From Ligula intestinalis (taxonomy: Eukaryota > Platyhelminthes > Cestoda > Diphyllobothriidea > Diphyllobothriidae), in NCBI GenBank assembly GCA_036362985.1, contig JAYGXS010000004.1:581456-645455 (forward strand): a stretch of 64,000 nucleotides of DNA. The letters run 5' to 3'. A program made the position numbers and the translations under genes. Below the pieces are notes generated by a model. The model was not told where the DNA came from and did not search any database. It was given only the letters and a program-made list of their open reading frames with translations. Every line of letters begins with the position of its first letter. The stretch's first letter is position 1. Positions 53,333 through 64,000 of this stretch are shown piece after piece.

Positions 53333-56010
53333 AGTTTTTTGTCAAGAAGGCGATTTCGATCGAATGAAGACCGAACTCACGTGCGCCGATTGGGAATCTC
53401 TATTTTCTGGAAACATAACTGCGGACTGGGAAGCGTTCCGGAACACACTGCACAGACTCATCGACAACCACTGTCCAATTTCGCGAAAAAAAGGTGAACA
53501 CTAGACCGCGATGGCTTACGCAGGCCTTAAAAATAGAAGTGAACAAAAAGTTGAAGCTGTGGAAAAAATGCTAGCAGACAGGACTCCTGCATCTGTCAGT
53601 GCCTACAAAACTCAGAGAAACCGGGTCAAGGGTCTTATTCTCAAAACAAGACGGGCTTTCGAAGCAGACTTGCTAAACCGGGCCACAGTGAACCCCAAAC
53701 TGTTTTACAGTTACCTCAGGCAGAGTACCAAAAACAAGGATCCGATACCCCTGCTGAGGACCGCTGAGGGAAGAGACTTGATAGATGATGAAGCAAAGGC
53801 TGATCATCTTTCGAAATTTTTCCGACCAGTCTTCACAAAGGAAACGGCATACGATCACCCCACCGACGACACCGAAGCAGATACAATAGTTGAGACTGTC
53901 CAATTTCCCGAGGCTGTTGTTCTTAAGGAACTCTTAAGCTTAAACGAATCTAAGTCATCAGGTCCCGACAACGTACCAGCCAAGATTTTGAAGGATCTCG
54001 CCAATGAGTTTGCCAAACCACTCTCTATGCTCTTCCAAAACTCCTTCGAAACCGGATGCCTACCAGTAGATTGGAAATCCACGAGGATTACACCGCTATA
54101 CAAGGGGGAAAGCCGGGTCTCAGCGAATAACTACCGACCAGTCAGCCTTACTGCAATCTGTTGCAAAATCATGGAAAAAATTATCAAGCAACAACTTATG
54201 CAGTTCCTGGAACAAAACCATCTGCTATCGGATGCTCAGCATGGTTTTCGTAGAGGTAGGTCCTGCGTTACAAACTTGCTCTACTGTTTAGAACGGTGGA
54301 CTGAGGCAGTAGATAGTGGAAACTCAGTGCATGCTGTCTATATTGACTTCAAAAAGGCTTTCGATAGCGTGCCGCACCACCGCCTCCTTTATAAAGTCAG
54401 CCACATAGGAGTAAGGGGTAGGCTCCTTACGTGGATAAAAAGCTTCCTAATCGGTCGCTCGCAAACTGTCCACATCAGCGACAAACAGTCAGCCAAGGTT
54501 GAGGTTGAGAGTGGTGTTCCCCAAAGCTCCGTTCTCGGCCCTATCTTGTCTGTTATCTACATCAACGACTGTGTCCGCGAGCTGGATTGCGGCATCGCCA
54601 TGTTTGCCGATGATATAAAACTTTGGAGCGTAATTCGAACTGCGGCTGACGAAGTGCACTTAGAGGAAAATTTAAATAGACTTCAAAAATGGTCGGCGGA
54701 CTGGCTCTTACCGTTCAACGAGAGCAAGTGCACCACCATTCGAGTTGGCAAGTCCTGTTCTTCAAACGGCACGGCTTACCGACTGAATGACATACCATTG
54801 AAGGAAGTGAACGCCCAGAAAGACTTGGGAGTCTGGATCACGCCCTCGCCTTAACCCTCCCTGCATTGCACAAAGGTAGCCAAGTCCGCGATGTCGATCC
54901 TATACCTCGTCAAACGAGCTTTTTCTTCCTTCAATGAAGAGTGCTTCACAAAAGTCTTCGGAACCTTCGTATGACCGCACCTAGAATCCGCTATCCAAGC
55001 TTGGAGACCCTGGGCCAGGAAAGACATCAACATCCTGGAAAAGGTACAACGGCGCGCAACCAAACTTGTTATGGGGCAGGGCTCGCAGCCTTATGAAACA
55101 CGGCTGTCGAATCTCAACCTCCTCCCTTTGCGCTACAGGCAGCTTCGGGGGGACCTGATACTAGCATTCCGCGTATCATTGCTTCAAGACTGCTGTCTTA
55201 TATCAGGGGATTTTTTCGAATTAGCAACGACCACGAATCTGAGGGGTCATCCCCTCAAATTAAAGGTGACAGGGGCCAGGCTGGACGCTCGGAAACACTT
55301 CTTGTCAAAAAGGGTGGTCGGAGCGTGGAATGCGCTTCCTCAGGACGTTGTTATGTCGGAATCGCTAGAGGGTTTTAAGCGAAAACGGGATCGATATAGC
55401 AGTGCACGATGGATCGTAACAGACAATTTGCAATAATAATAATATACTTCCAATTTTTCAGTAGTATTAGTTTTTATATCCATTCACGTTTGCTTTTTAT
55501 AACGCCCTCCCACGCATAGCCTCATGCGAGGGTCTCCGCGGTCTACCCTACTTGGCTATCTGCATACCGTGATTACCCGCTGGCGATCTTATCAGCCAGA
55601 CCTGACGGCCTAAACATTCACCCTTGGTTCGACCCAAAGCAGACTGTCGACGATCTGGACGGATGCCTCTGTTTTCCAGTTCCGTTGGCGGACTCTGCAA
55701 TCAGCAAGGAAGAATCAGGGCGTGGCTTCCACACGGTGATGATCCTGGGAACCTTTGCAATGCCCCCCCCAGTGGGAACCCCCTTTTTTCTCCTAAATCC
55801 CACGCATTACCCCCACAAGGGCGACAGTTTTTCTCCTAAAAATCCCTGAGGAGTTTTTTCACCGTCCGCTCCTATTTTCACCCTATGACACAGGACAACT
55901 GGCCTCGCCAACAGTCTAAGCAACAAATTTTTTGCTACCACTGCACATATGTACAAATAGGGCACTCAAAGGAATTTTTCCTACATACCCTCAATATACT
56001 GATAATGATA
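53333..56010 (+). pseudogene. CR1-like non-LTR element, RT nearly intact (family 6, second copy)
   Basis: The copy starts in the pre-RT linker (CQEGDFDRMKTELTCADWES) and shifts frame near 53500. It then has a 447-codon frame (53511-54854): YKTQRNRVKGLILKTRRAFE, KSSGPDNVPAKILKDL, NNYRPVSLTAICCKIMEKI, QHGFRRGRSCVTNLLYCL, YIDFKKAFDSVPHHRLLYKV, VPQSSVLGPILSVIYIND and MFADDIKLW. After a stop at 54852 the C-terminus continues (LNLLPLRYRQLRGDLILAFR, FFELATTTNLRGHPLKLKV) to 55436. The FADD box is intact, and S replaces G in PQSS (usually PQGS). The endonuclease is missing. The 3' UTR to about 56010 matches 35690-35965 and 40040-40510. It lies in the inferred intron D-E, opposite to the kelch gene. 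Confidence 0.88.
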
Positions 56011-57488
56011 CTGAAACGCAGTAAAGAATTTTCCACAGCATTTTATATTACCCCATCAACCATTTGGGATGGAAACCAAAACTGCATATATTATCTCAGA
56101 GATGAAGATTAAAACCAAAATTATTAAATCCAAAGTATGTGGCGTCATACTTTTTTCATAATAAAATTTCCGGTACTGCGTAAGTTAGAAATGGAACAGA
56201 CAGAAGAAGACTATTTTTGCAAAATTTTAGCATAGATTTGGTCACTCCTTAATGCATTCGCAAACAAATAACTGAACACTAAGTTAATTAACTATGGTGA
56301 AAATTCTCCAAGGAAGTGTAGGTTCTGTTATTTCCAGTCATCATTTATCATCTATTCTTGGGTAAATTAGGTAAAAAGGCTGTCAAATTCTTCGTTTTCA
56401 CTTTGATGGTGCCTCGAAAAGGCGCAACATGTACAGTCAGCTCTATATTAAATTAAGGAACTGTTTAAAGAAGAAATCTATTATAGAATATTTTAGTTTA
56501 TTGATCTTGGGAATAATAATATCACCGGTCTGCTGCGGGCGTTGCTTTTGGTCTTCAATGTTTTTGAACGAAAGCTTGAAAACAGTGTAAACAATCAGAA
56601 AATATGCCGAATTTAACGGAAAGTCATAAATTAATTGTAATCCAAATAACCAAAAGATTTATAATTTAATCATAGTTATTTTAATATAAAGTAATTGGCA
56701 TGGTTTTTCATTCACTTCAGGAGTAGATTTTAATATATTGCTCTCATATCTATATATATATATATATTGATCTAGTTTATTGCTTACGTCAGCGGAATTT
56801 GGGTATCATAAAGAAAAAATTATTTTACTCAACAAAAAAATTAGTACTTTTTCCAATTCTTGTAACTAACAGACTTTCGTTTGGTTTTTCATCACATTTT
56901 CTTCCTTTTCGTGCATGCCTTATTGCGAGTGCTTATCAAACCTTCGTGAAAAATATTTGCATTGTGCATGGAATACCCACCGAACTGTATTTCCTGCAGA
57001 ACAGAAAATGCAGTCGGTAACTTGACAAACATTGTCTGTTTACATAGTTAGTGATAAATAAAGGGACAGTCTATTACAAATATTTATTATACTATTCTTG
57101 CTAAGCGGGTTGTCATGTTTGATTACTTTGTTTTCAACGAACCAACTGCTGCTCGCTTTTCGTTTGCAAGCACCTAATCGGCGTATTTTCTTTTCAAATT
57201 TCTTTTGTATCCATACATTTACTAGCGATCTCGTTAACAAAAGGGGCCTCAAAAACGTTTGCCTTTTTCCCGCTTCATAAACTGATACTGAAAACAAGTA
57301 AGTTCAGATGCGGTCCGAAAAATTGCCTCCTATGATTGCAAGCGAAACGGCGTCCGGGACATCAATTGACTGGCTACTAGTTTACTTTCTACGCAAATTA
57401 ACCCCCATTTTGTGGTGGCACTTGTACTGCCACAAAAAGGCAAAACTCTTTCAGCTTTTAGAGGAACAAAAACATGGTACAGAAGCAA
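56011..57488. other. Intronic or intergenic, AT-rich, no gene seen
   Basis: No supportable coding sequence; it includes a (TA)n tract at about 56752-56767. ORFs at 56799-57020 and 57040-57297 have no recognised motif. Confidence 0.4.
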
Positions 57489-57714
57489 CTCATGGTCAAT
57501 GGCGCTGTAGGAAGCGTGTTTTTGCAATGCCAGGTCAGCAAGACGTTCTTCATGTTCCAACTGTGTATCAAAGGACCGGATGGACCAGCTGGGGTGAGCA
57601 TTATCCTTTCCAAAAAGCACAAATAACGTCTGAGGTGGTCTGTGGCGCCGGTTGAAGTGACAGGCTGGCTTATCCTCAGCTGCAATCCACTCCTCAACTA
57701 AACCCAAAAACCGA
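57489..57714 (-). pseudogene. KLHL-type pseudogene: exon D (BACK-kelch junction)
   Basis: It starts after acceptor CTGAAAG at 57714 and continues in phase from exon C: RFLGLVEEWIAAEDKP, RRHRPPQTLFVLFGKDN, WSIRSFDTQLEHEERLADLA and LQKHASYSAIDHE. It resembles the linker into the first kelch blade, with FGK where GG is usual. The frame is open, but I cannot fix its donor. The end given is where kelch-like sequence stops. Frame continuity with exon E was not established. Confidence 0.55.
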
Positions 57715-57757
57715 CTTTCAGAAAATCATGAGATTGGCAACGGTGGCTAGCACTTAC

Positions 57758-58129
57758 GCACATTCGGCACTGTTCTGAAACAGCTGATGAGCTTCCAGTA
57801 TGTGTTTGCGAAATTCTTCCGTTGTCTGCAGCCAGCGCACCTCCTCGAGCATAATGTGGGCGTGCAATTTTAGGCGCCGAGTAGTGTCCTCCGTGCCAGG
57901 ACCCACCCAGCGCGCAATGGCTGCAAAGACCACTTCCTGTGAGTCCACCTGTAGGTTGTCGTCTCGCAGCAGGCTCAGTATAGTATGAGAGGACAGAATG
58001 AGAAAGAAATCAGTAGAAACGAAATTTTGAAATTGTGTTTTCCTCACACTGATGCAAGCCTCCCTTAGGAGAACACTGTTGATGGATTTAGCAACGTCAT
58101 ATGTGGTTGCCAGATTGCCTCAAGTAACC
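57758..58129 (-). pseudogene. KLHL-type pseudogene: exon C (BACK domain)
   Basis: From acceptor CTAAAG (58130) the frame reads VT, a TGA stop, then GNLATTYDVAKSINSVLLRE, ACISVRKTQFQNFVSTDFFL, ILSSHTILSLLRDDNLQVDS, QEVVFAAIARWVGPG, LKLHAHIMLEEVRWLQTTEE and FRKHILEAHQLFQNSAEC. It ends at the perfect donor GTAAGT (57757). This is a canonical BACK domain, including EVVFAAIARWV and LLEEVRW-like blocks. It links the BTB domain and the kelch propeller in Cul3 adaptors. One in-frame TGA lies at its start. Intron B-C is only 40 nt (58130-58169). Confidence 0.8.
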
Positions 58130-58169
58130 CTTTAGAGCAGGCAGTTAGACAGAAAGAGTCGGCTTTTAC

Positions 58170-58310
58170 CTGCTGACCATGAATTGAACTCCCCAATCCG
58201 TTAGCTTGGACAGCTTCAAAATGCCTGCCAGTGTGACCATACCTATCACATTTGTCTGCGTCAACTCCACTTAACCAGTGTAGACAAAGTCGAGGAATGC
58301 GGATGCGATG
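58170..58310 (-). pseudogene. KLHL-type pseudogene: exon B (BTB, C-terminal half)
   Basis: Acceptor TTTGTTGTAG (58320-58311) precedes IASAFLDFVYTG, a TAA, then VELTQTNVIGMVTLAGILKL and SKLTDWGVQFMVS, with donor CAG|GTAAAA at 58170/58169. FLDFVYTGEVELT is the usual BTB sequence, so the TAA sits where GAA (Glu) is expected. Intron A-B is 37 nt. Confidence 0.75.
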
Positions 58311-58347
58311 CTACAACAAACCGTTAGCACAATAATGTGAAAGGCAC

Positions 58348-58477
58348 CTTAGATCCACTGTTGGTTAGCTGAGTGCCAAATTCGCCTCCGTGAGAGGCCC
58401 ACTGAGGTCTGCTCGCAGAGTGGTACGCGAGCTGCCAGGATTATTCGATGAGCCTGGAGCCGACCACCATCTTTCAC
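58348..58477 (-). pseudogene. KLHL-type pseudogene: exon A (BTB, central part)
   Basis: Acceptor CACATCAG precedes VKDGGRLQAHRIILAARVP, the GxxxxAHRxxLAAxS block of BTB domains. A one-base shift then leads to LRADLSGPLTEANLALS, a TAA and PTVDL, followed by donor AAG|GTGCCT (58348/58347). The shifted frame has the two-base overhang that joins exon B correctly, which supports a single-base indel rather than a wrong exon. Confidence 0.68.
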
Positions 58478-58521
58478 CTGATGTGTGTGGGTTAATAGCG
58501 ACAACAGCAGCGGGTAGGTAC

Positions 58522-58626
58522 CTTTATGGCAAGGTCTTCGATTTCTTCAGAAAACCGGATTTCATTGGGAGTGGGGCAGTTACGAACCAGCGGCAACTTA
58601 TCCTCGAATAATTGTGATTCATCGAA
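58522..58626 (-). pseudogene. KLHL-type pseudogene: exon A0 (N-terminal to BTB)
   Basis: Acceptor AAATGTAG (ending 58627) precedes 35 open codons, FDESQLFEDKLPLVRNCPTP and NEIRFSEEIEDLAIK, with donor AAG|GTACCT (58522/58521). It joins exon A in phase 0 across a 44-nt intron, giving the BTB start (FSEEIEDLAIKVKDGGRLQA). An initiating Met exon was not found upstream. Confidence 0.6.
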
Positions 58627-60106
58627 CTACATTTTGAGTTATGAACAGAGTATGAGCGGCAGCTGGCTGCCTGCGCAACGAAGGCTGTCTTTTATGGCGT
58701 CTTCACGCTTGAAACCCGCGCGCATTCAGGCACAGATGACCTTTGATTTCTGATTGGCCAACTGCAGCTAACGGCGTACTCCATTTAGCGGTTATTGGCG
58801 CAGCTACGGAGGCTCAAGGTCAAGCAAGAACCCGCGGCCCGAGTCGATTTTCTGGAGCTCTTGCATTTATGAAACGTTACATACCGCTGGACAGAACATG
58901 CTGCATACTGTCCATAATGCGCATTTCTCCATCCTGCTAAACGTATCATTCGGGACGAAAGAGAAAAAGGATCCACATCTGCCGTTCCTATATGTTCTCT
59001 TTTGGCACCGAAGCAACGGCGAAATATAGACAAAGGAGGGCGAAAAAACATTCACCTATTCTGACCTTTTACAGACATCATCAGGCGACTGGAAACCGAA
59101 GCTTTGTCCAAGCGTCCGGCTAATGCTAACCAAACACCTTAGTGGCCAGGAAGGAAATGTCACATGCTGCTAGGTATAGCAACGACCACTTTATGCAAAA
59201 TCACTATCCCAAAGCATTTGTAAGTCCATGTTTACGTGGTTGCCACTGCCCGTCGATAGTAGTATAAACTCGTGCCTTTTACCACCTCAAACTCGACATA
59301 CTTTATCCTTTTTATATTCGCTAACAACATAAGATTTTTTAAGTGTTACTAGGCAGTCCACTCATAAAAACATAAACGTTTTATCGATTTTAAAAATAGA
59401 TTTGAAAAACCTGAGCTCTTTGATGGCCAAAAACTCAGTAGTACTAACGAATGACATTCATTTTTTTTTAATATCCCGACATTTTTCGATTTCTTCAATT
59501 TTCTGTTTAATATTATTAAGAATGTATACCACCAAAACATTTGATGGAAAAAGTGTATTTACAATCGTATGTGAGAGTTGTTTCTACGTTTATTTATCGC
59601 AGACCAGCCTATAAGCATGCGCCGTCCCCAAAGTTGGCCTCATGCAATGCCTGTTTGCCATACTGAAACGCATTTCAAGCAATCGAGAAACGAAAAAAAA
59701 CTAAATGCTCATGAAACCATGTTGGAATATATAATTGAAGTGCAGACGTCTTGCTACCGACCACCTATGATATGGCACTTACTCTCGAAGGACATTTCAG
59801 TGCAAGGTATGACGATGGACTGCTTTGAGCCACATGTCTCCTCGTGTTGACATATTTGATCATTTTGTCGTTCACGGAGGGACTTTCTGAACATTAAGCA
59901 CTTTAGTTTGGGCATGATGCCCGGTATCTCAACGACCAATGTATGCGTACCGTATTCGCTGCATCACATGGCGCCCTGTCAATGAATGGTTGTATTTTCG
60001 AATTATTCCTAGATAAGGCACATTACGGGCAACAAAACAGACAGATAAGTCAGTGAGTCAAACTTAATTGAACGAATTTCCAATAACTCTCAACATTGTT
60101 CAAATA
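58627..60106. other. No gene; possible solo PLE end at 58743-59090
   Basis: On the minus strand CTGATGA (59084-59078) is followed by TCTG/CAGA pairing and a GAATGTTT word, resembling a decayed PLE hammerhead region. Flanking sequence has no PLE coding part. The rest (59100-60100) shows nothing recognisable. Confidence 0.3.
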
Positions 60107-60889
60107 CAAGGTGTCCCAGAAGTAACTGACCCTTTTGATTTGCCAATAAAACGAAAACTATTAACGCTAGGATATTGAATCTTGTTTTATTCGAAAGAAA
60201 AGCCTTTTAATGCTTAATAAGAGCTAGGTTGTGAATATAATGTCTTTTAAATGATTGCCATGGTTGTTTTGACAACTAAGGGTTCGTTTCTTTGTCGTTT
60301 CCATAACGCTCCTCAGTGTATCAGGCGATAGTTGTCTTCTTTCAGAAAAAAATGTTGTTTTCAAGTTCTTGCAGATTTTTTGGATTTGTTACATAAACCC
60401 ATGACTTTAGGTAGCCCCATAAGAAGAAATCGCATGGGGTCAAATCTGGAGAGCGAGGGGGCCAAGGAATGCTACCAAATCGTGAAATCAAATGATTTGG
60501 AAAGTACTCATTTAACAATGTCATCGTTTCTCTTGCTGTATGGGCCGTGGCTCCATCCTGTTAAAACCCAGTATTGCGTAGGCCATGTCTCTCAATTTCA
60601 GGAATTAGAAATTTGCTTATCATAGTTCGGTATCTTTTACCATTAACTGTTACTGTTGCGCCATCATTATTTTCAAAAAAGTATGAGCCAATCACATTGG
60701 AAGCAGTTATTCCGCACCAAACCGTCACACGAATAGAATGCAGCGGCCTTTCTTGAATTTCTCTTAGCTTTTCATCGCACCGAATTCTAGAATTATATCC
60801 TTTGAATAAAACAAGTTTCAAAATCCTAGCATTAATAGTTTTCGTTTTATTAGCAAATCAAAAGGGTCAGTTACTTCTGGGATACCCTG
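60107..60889 (-). mobile_element. Mariner-type transposon, 783-bp internally deleted derivative
   Basis: Inverted ends of about 75 bp match (CARGGTRTCCCAGAAGTAAC and onward through attaaYgctaggat). TA precedes the left end at 60105-60106 and CA follows the right end. The minus strand encodes the C-terminal transposase: EIQERPLHSIRVTVWCGITA and NTGF, a TAA, QDGATAHTARETM (second catalytic Asp), WPPRSPDLTPCDFFLWGYLK (third Asp region) and LSPDTLRSVMETTKKR, ending NHLKDIIFTT. The N-terminal DNA-binding half is deleted next to the right TIR. The derivative could be mobilised only in trans. Confidence 0.87.
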
Positions 60890-60959
60890 CATTAGCGATT
60901 GTATTCAAAATAAATCCCAAGCTTTTTTAAATGTTGCATGTAAAAAACACAGTCTGATG

Positions 60960-61560
60960 CCGCTTAATCAAACGCTAGTGTATTCAAAACAACCCTCAAA
61001 ATTCTTCAGTTATAACACATGAAATAAAAGACAAAACCCTCACTTTTTTCGCCCACAAATTCCCCAAATTCTTCATCTTTTGAGTCTGAGTTGAACAGTT
61101 GGGCCATCAAAGGCATCCATCATGCCCGGTCTATCTCGCCATTACCCGAATCAGTGTTATTGTTGCTACCTTGCGGTTCGCTGATGACTCCAGCGATCGT
61201 GAAAGCCCGGACCGCAGTTGAGACTGACACCTTAACCCAGACATCTGCGCAATCCATTGGCAGATAGTGGCGAAAGTTGCCCGGCGCTGTCTCTCTGTTT
61301 GGCAAATGTTTGTTCGTCTTCTGGCATCCACTGCTTCCATGCAGCTCGCAGTTTCAATTTTGAATGACGGTAAGCTCCGAAGTTGTTTGCTTTATTCGGT
61401 CTTTGACAGCATAGGCACGCATGGAGTCGCAAATTAGTAATCAAAATTTGTTGATGTGTAAGGCGCCCCGCGTTATAAGGCGCATAGTGGTTTTTTTGAG
61501 TTATTTTAAAGCTTGTAGGTGTGCCTTTTAGTCCGGAAAATATGGTTATTGCTATCCCAG
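60960..61560 (-). mobile_element. pogo/CENP-B-type transposon remnant
   Basis: Near 61460-61550 is a terminal motif with GCGCCTTATAACGCGG and TTTTCCGGACTAAAAGG, typical of a pogo-related family with CGCCTTATA repeats. Inward (minus) a start-like region MRAYAVKDRIKQTTSELTV and KLRAAWKQWMPEDEQTF precede a C-terminal block: ICQWIAQM, then VKVSVSTAVRAFTIAGVI, with an acidic tail. This matches the end of pogo-type transposases. The DDE core is deleted and no opposite TIR was found. Confidence 0.5.
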
Positions 61561-61911
61561 GGCATTTGTAAGTCTACGCCTATGCATGTACTCTCCGCTA
61601 TCAATAACACATCGGGCCTTTTAGCACACGGATCATGCCACAGTTTTATCCTCGGAAGCGGGTTCTTCCATAAAAACATTGACGCCATATATATTTCGAA
61701 TATTACGATTTCTAACACTGTGTACTTTAATGACTCAAACGCAGTAATAATAATCAGTGGAAAACCTTATGTGATTATTATTCCCCCCATTTCCTCGAAA
61801 TATTCCCAAAGATTGGATGCGCATTAATTGCTCTGACGAGCCCAAGCATGTAGCCTGCCTCGCTTTAAGAATGGAGGTTTAAAAGTAAGTGATTGAATCC
61901 TAGTTCAGGTC
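61561..61911. other. No gene seen
   Basis: A plus-strand ORF overlaps 61519-61827 but shows no domain and no splice support. Confidence 0.35.
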
Positions 61912-62100
61912 CCAGATCAGCACGCGAAAGCCCCATCTTTCAGTAATACAGAACCGAGTGAATAAAGAGTATAGAGTCTGGCAAATATAAAAAATCTATA
62001 AATAAAATATAAAGTTTATAAAAGTAGAAAAAGTGAGAATAATGATTTAAATGCCCTCGTGTTTATCACAAAAGCGCACGATAACTAAATGGGCAATTAT
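61912..62100 (+). repeat. Dispersed repeat, copy 2
   Basis: It resembles 6205-6400 in word order (agatcagcac, CCCCATC, aaagtttataaa). Strongly diverged. Confidence 0.4.
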
Positions 62101-63033
62101 GCATGTATTGGGAAAAATTAAATTAAAAATAACGAAATAGTACTAATATAAAGTAGGTTAATACGTAACCTAAAGTAAGCTAAATTAAATTTACGTAAAA
62201 ATAATCTACAACTAAGATAACAGTGAGAAACATAATAATGAACAGAAAACTGAACTTAAATATAAGTAAGCTAAATATACCAAATAAAGTTAGCTTATGT
62301 TGACTTATCTAACTTCAGAACGGTCAGTTGGATCTCAGACAACTTGAAGTAGACGACTTCCTAACCACCGATTTTTTTTCAGGTATAGCAAAAAAACCAA
62401 TGAAATATAAAGAAAAATATAAGTAAAGAATTTCCAAATTTTTTACGCCCAATGAATAATAAGGTAGTAAGAAATACAAGTAAATTTCTGTTTTTTTATA
62501 TCATACAATTTTGTTGCGAAGACATTAGATTATTTTAACAGTTTCTGGGACCTAAACTAGGATTCGCCAAGTAATTATATGTGGCCAAAAAACGTTCTGA
62601 TATAAAACGAAAACTAATTTCTTCAGAATTGGTCAATTCTTTTCAGAAAAGTCAAAATACCGGTCAAGCTTTCAAGCTGTAATCTGAACTTATGTTTGGA
62701 AAAGGTAAATTATGCAACGAACTATCTGCATGCATGTTTTTTATGTTAAACTTTATTTTATTTATTTATTTTATTTTTTTTTATTTTTTTAATTTTTATA
62801 TTCTCTGTGGGGCATTTGCAGGTTTGCGTGAGTCTGCAAATATGAACCAAATAGCTATCTGAATGAGAAAGATAATTGAGAAGAAAAAGGGCTTCTTTAG
62901 TGAGGTTGAAACTCTCCGGTGTAAATTTTCGAGACAGGTTTCCTTGCTCGTCCCGAGAAAATGTTTAGCACAATTTTAAACGCCCAGAAAAATCAATAAT
63001 CATCTGACGTGCACACCGATTGGCAAGATTACG
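62101..63033. other. No gene; very AT-rich
   Basis: AT-rich DNA with a T-rich stretch at 62755-62800. No coding signal. Confidence 0.45.
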
Positions 63034-63360
63034 TCAGTCTGCACCAGCAGGCGTTACATGCACTTCATCATTCCACCGTGGTTGGTCGCGCGCATTGAAC
63101 TTGGCCTTGAGGTAATTATAGCTGGCGTCAAAATCGATATGTCTGTTGTTGCATGTCTCATCTAAGTGCATTGCCTCGACGAATTCATGGCCTTTTATAG
63201 GTAGATGAGTGTCAACAATCTTTGTGATCTCCCATGCGAACTTATGGCCGGTGTCCAGTGTGTGCATGTCCACCTGGAAAAAAATGGTCTCGTCTTCTGA
63301 TCGCTGATTGATGTACAGTAGGTGCGCTATCTCATGAAATCCAACGATTTTTAAAACCAC
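63034..63360 (-). pseudogene. Penelope-like element, C-terminal GIY-YIG fragment (PLE 5)
   Basis: The frame reads HTLDTGHKFAWEITKIVDTH, GHEFVEAMHLDETCNNRHID and FDASYNYLKAKF, then stop. The GH-x-F-x-W, EA and NRHID blocks are the second half of the GIY-YIG endonuclease in PLE proteins. The signature itself and the RT are absent. It belongs to a lineage different from the other PLEs here. Confidence 0.6.
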
Positions 63361-63717
63361 GGCTTAAACCGCTACAAGACGAATAGATTCCAATAGAAGT
63401 CTATGAATACGTTGATCCTCAACGGTCGGAAACATTGATCTCACTTATAGAGAGAGACAAGGGTCCATGATCAAGGGATCGTCATGATCAGTTAGAATAG
63501 AGAAATACTCTCCAAAATGCAAAATACGAAACAGCTCTTACTTAATTGGTGAAAGTAGTATGGCTATGTATACGTATACTAGGCGTTTGAAAGAGGGATA
63601 CGCTTTATTCTTAAAGTAGCATTCATACTTTACGGCGAACACGGGTGTATTTAGTGACTTTACAAGATGAATTAACAATATACGCAATGTTCCGAAATTT
63701 TCATAAAATGTACATCG
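63361..63717. other. No gene seen
   Basis: Spacer between two retroelement fragments; nothing recognised. Confidence 0.35.
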
Positions 63718-64000
63718 ACTATGGAGACGGATCCAATATCAGTTTATGGATTTCAGTACCTTTACACGTGAGGTAGCGTGCCAGAAGTGGCAATACAGAA
63801 CGCTGATATTACAAGATATATCGCGGAAGCCTCGGCGCACAGTAAAGTAAGGCCTCGCAGTCATTAATTCGAAGTTGAGGGATGGACAACTGCATCAAAA
63901 ATTCTGTCAGAAAATTGCTTCTTTGTTGTAAAGTGTCGTTGGATTATAAAACCTACAGTTGAAGAGAGCACTCAAAGATCTGAGCTGGAAAAAAACGGAA
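63718..64000 (-). mobile_element. CR1/Rex-type element 3' end, third copy (runs off the window)
   Basis: The stretch aligns with 1426-1690: ctatggagac, ttacacgtgaggtagcgtgc, cttcggcgca-like and cattaattc in the same order. Minus-strand frames match the C-terminus of the 972-aa ORF (TKKQFSDRIFDAVVHP in broken frames, ending PSP stop). Frameshifts are frequent. Confidence 0.82.

Noticed and set aside
55500..55620. Pol III A box upstream of the GGTTCGA B-box-like word
   Set aside because: No segment there matches TRGYNNARNNG at proper spacing, so a tRNA-derived promoter is not supported.
59041..59090. Functional hammerhead at 59084-59040 (minus)
   Set aside because: CTGATGA is present, but the GAAA box is replaced by GAATG and the stem is only four pairs. 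Kept only as a possible decayed PLE end.
63010..63030. Hammerhead core downstream of PLE 5
   Set aside because: A GGGACGA...GAAAC arrangement occurs near 62925-62965 (minus), but CUGANGA and stem II pairing are missing.

Overview
The window is eukaryotic DNA. Coding sequence is split into exons with GT..AG boundaries, several inferred introns are only about 37-44 nt, and most recognisable protein sequence belongs to decayed retroelements (CR1/Jockey-, RTE- and Penelope-type) plus Tc1/mariner and pogo-like DNA transposons. Tiny introns with this repeat mixture suggest a flatworm, possibly a tapeworm; that is an inference of modest confidence. A run of ten Ns at 42249-42258 marks an assembly gap.

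Layout. 0-9 kb: an RTE 3' end, a CR1/Rex-type non-LTR element with an uninterrupted 972-codon ORF (minus strand), and a Penelope-like element (PLE) remnant. 9-22 kb: two PLEs at 12.3-14.6 and 17.3-19.2 kb, each flanked by long inverted repeats that carry hammerhead-ribozyme-like cores, with Tc1-like pseudogenes between them, then a 5'-truncated CR1-like element and an RTE end. 22-27.3 kb: mostly unassigned, with a tandem repeat and one orphan host-like exon (26665-27239, minus). 27.9-45.8 kb: a dense nest of 5'-truncated non-LTR elements of at least four families in both orientations, several represented only by their 3' ends. 45.8-47.3 kb: another PLE. 48.4-58.6 kb: a minus-strand BTB-BACK-Kelch (KLHL-type) gene, apparently an unprocessed pseudogene. 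It has several stops and frameshifts, a mutated splice acceptor, and a jockey-like insertion inside its last visible kelch exon flanked by a 13-bp target-site duplication. A large intron holds a pogo-like MITE and a non-LTR element. 60-64 kb: a TIR-bounded mariner deletion derivative, a pogo/Tigger-like remnant, a PLE C-terminus, and another fragment of the 972-codon element family.

How the parts relate. Little here looks like an active host pathway. The window records repeated transposition: one potentially competent CR1-type element with at least two dead relatives in the same window, PLEs of three or more families sharing a CUGANGA-stem-GAAAC motif, and DNA transposons reduced to deletion derivatives. 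No tRNA, rRNA, CRISPR, operon or bacterial-type feature was found. No promoter or terminator could be supported.
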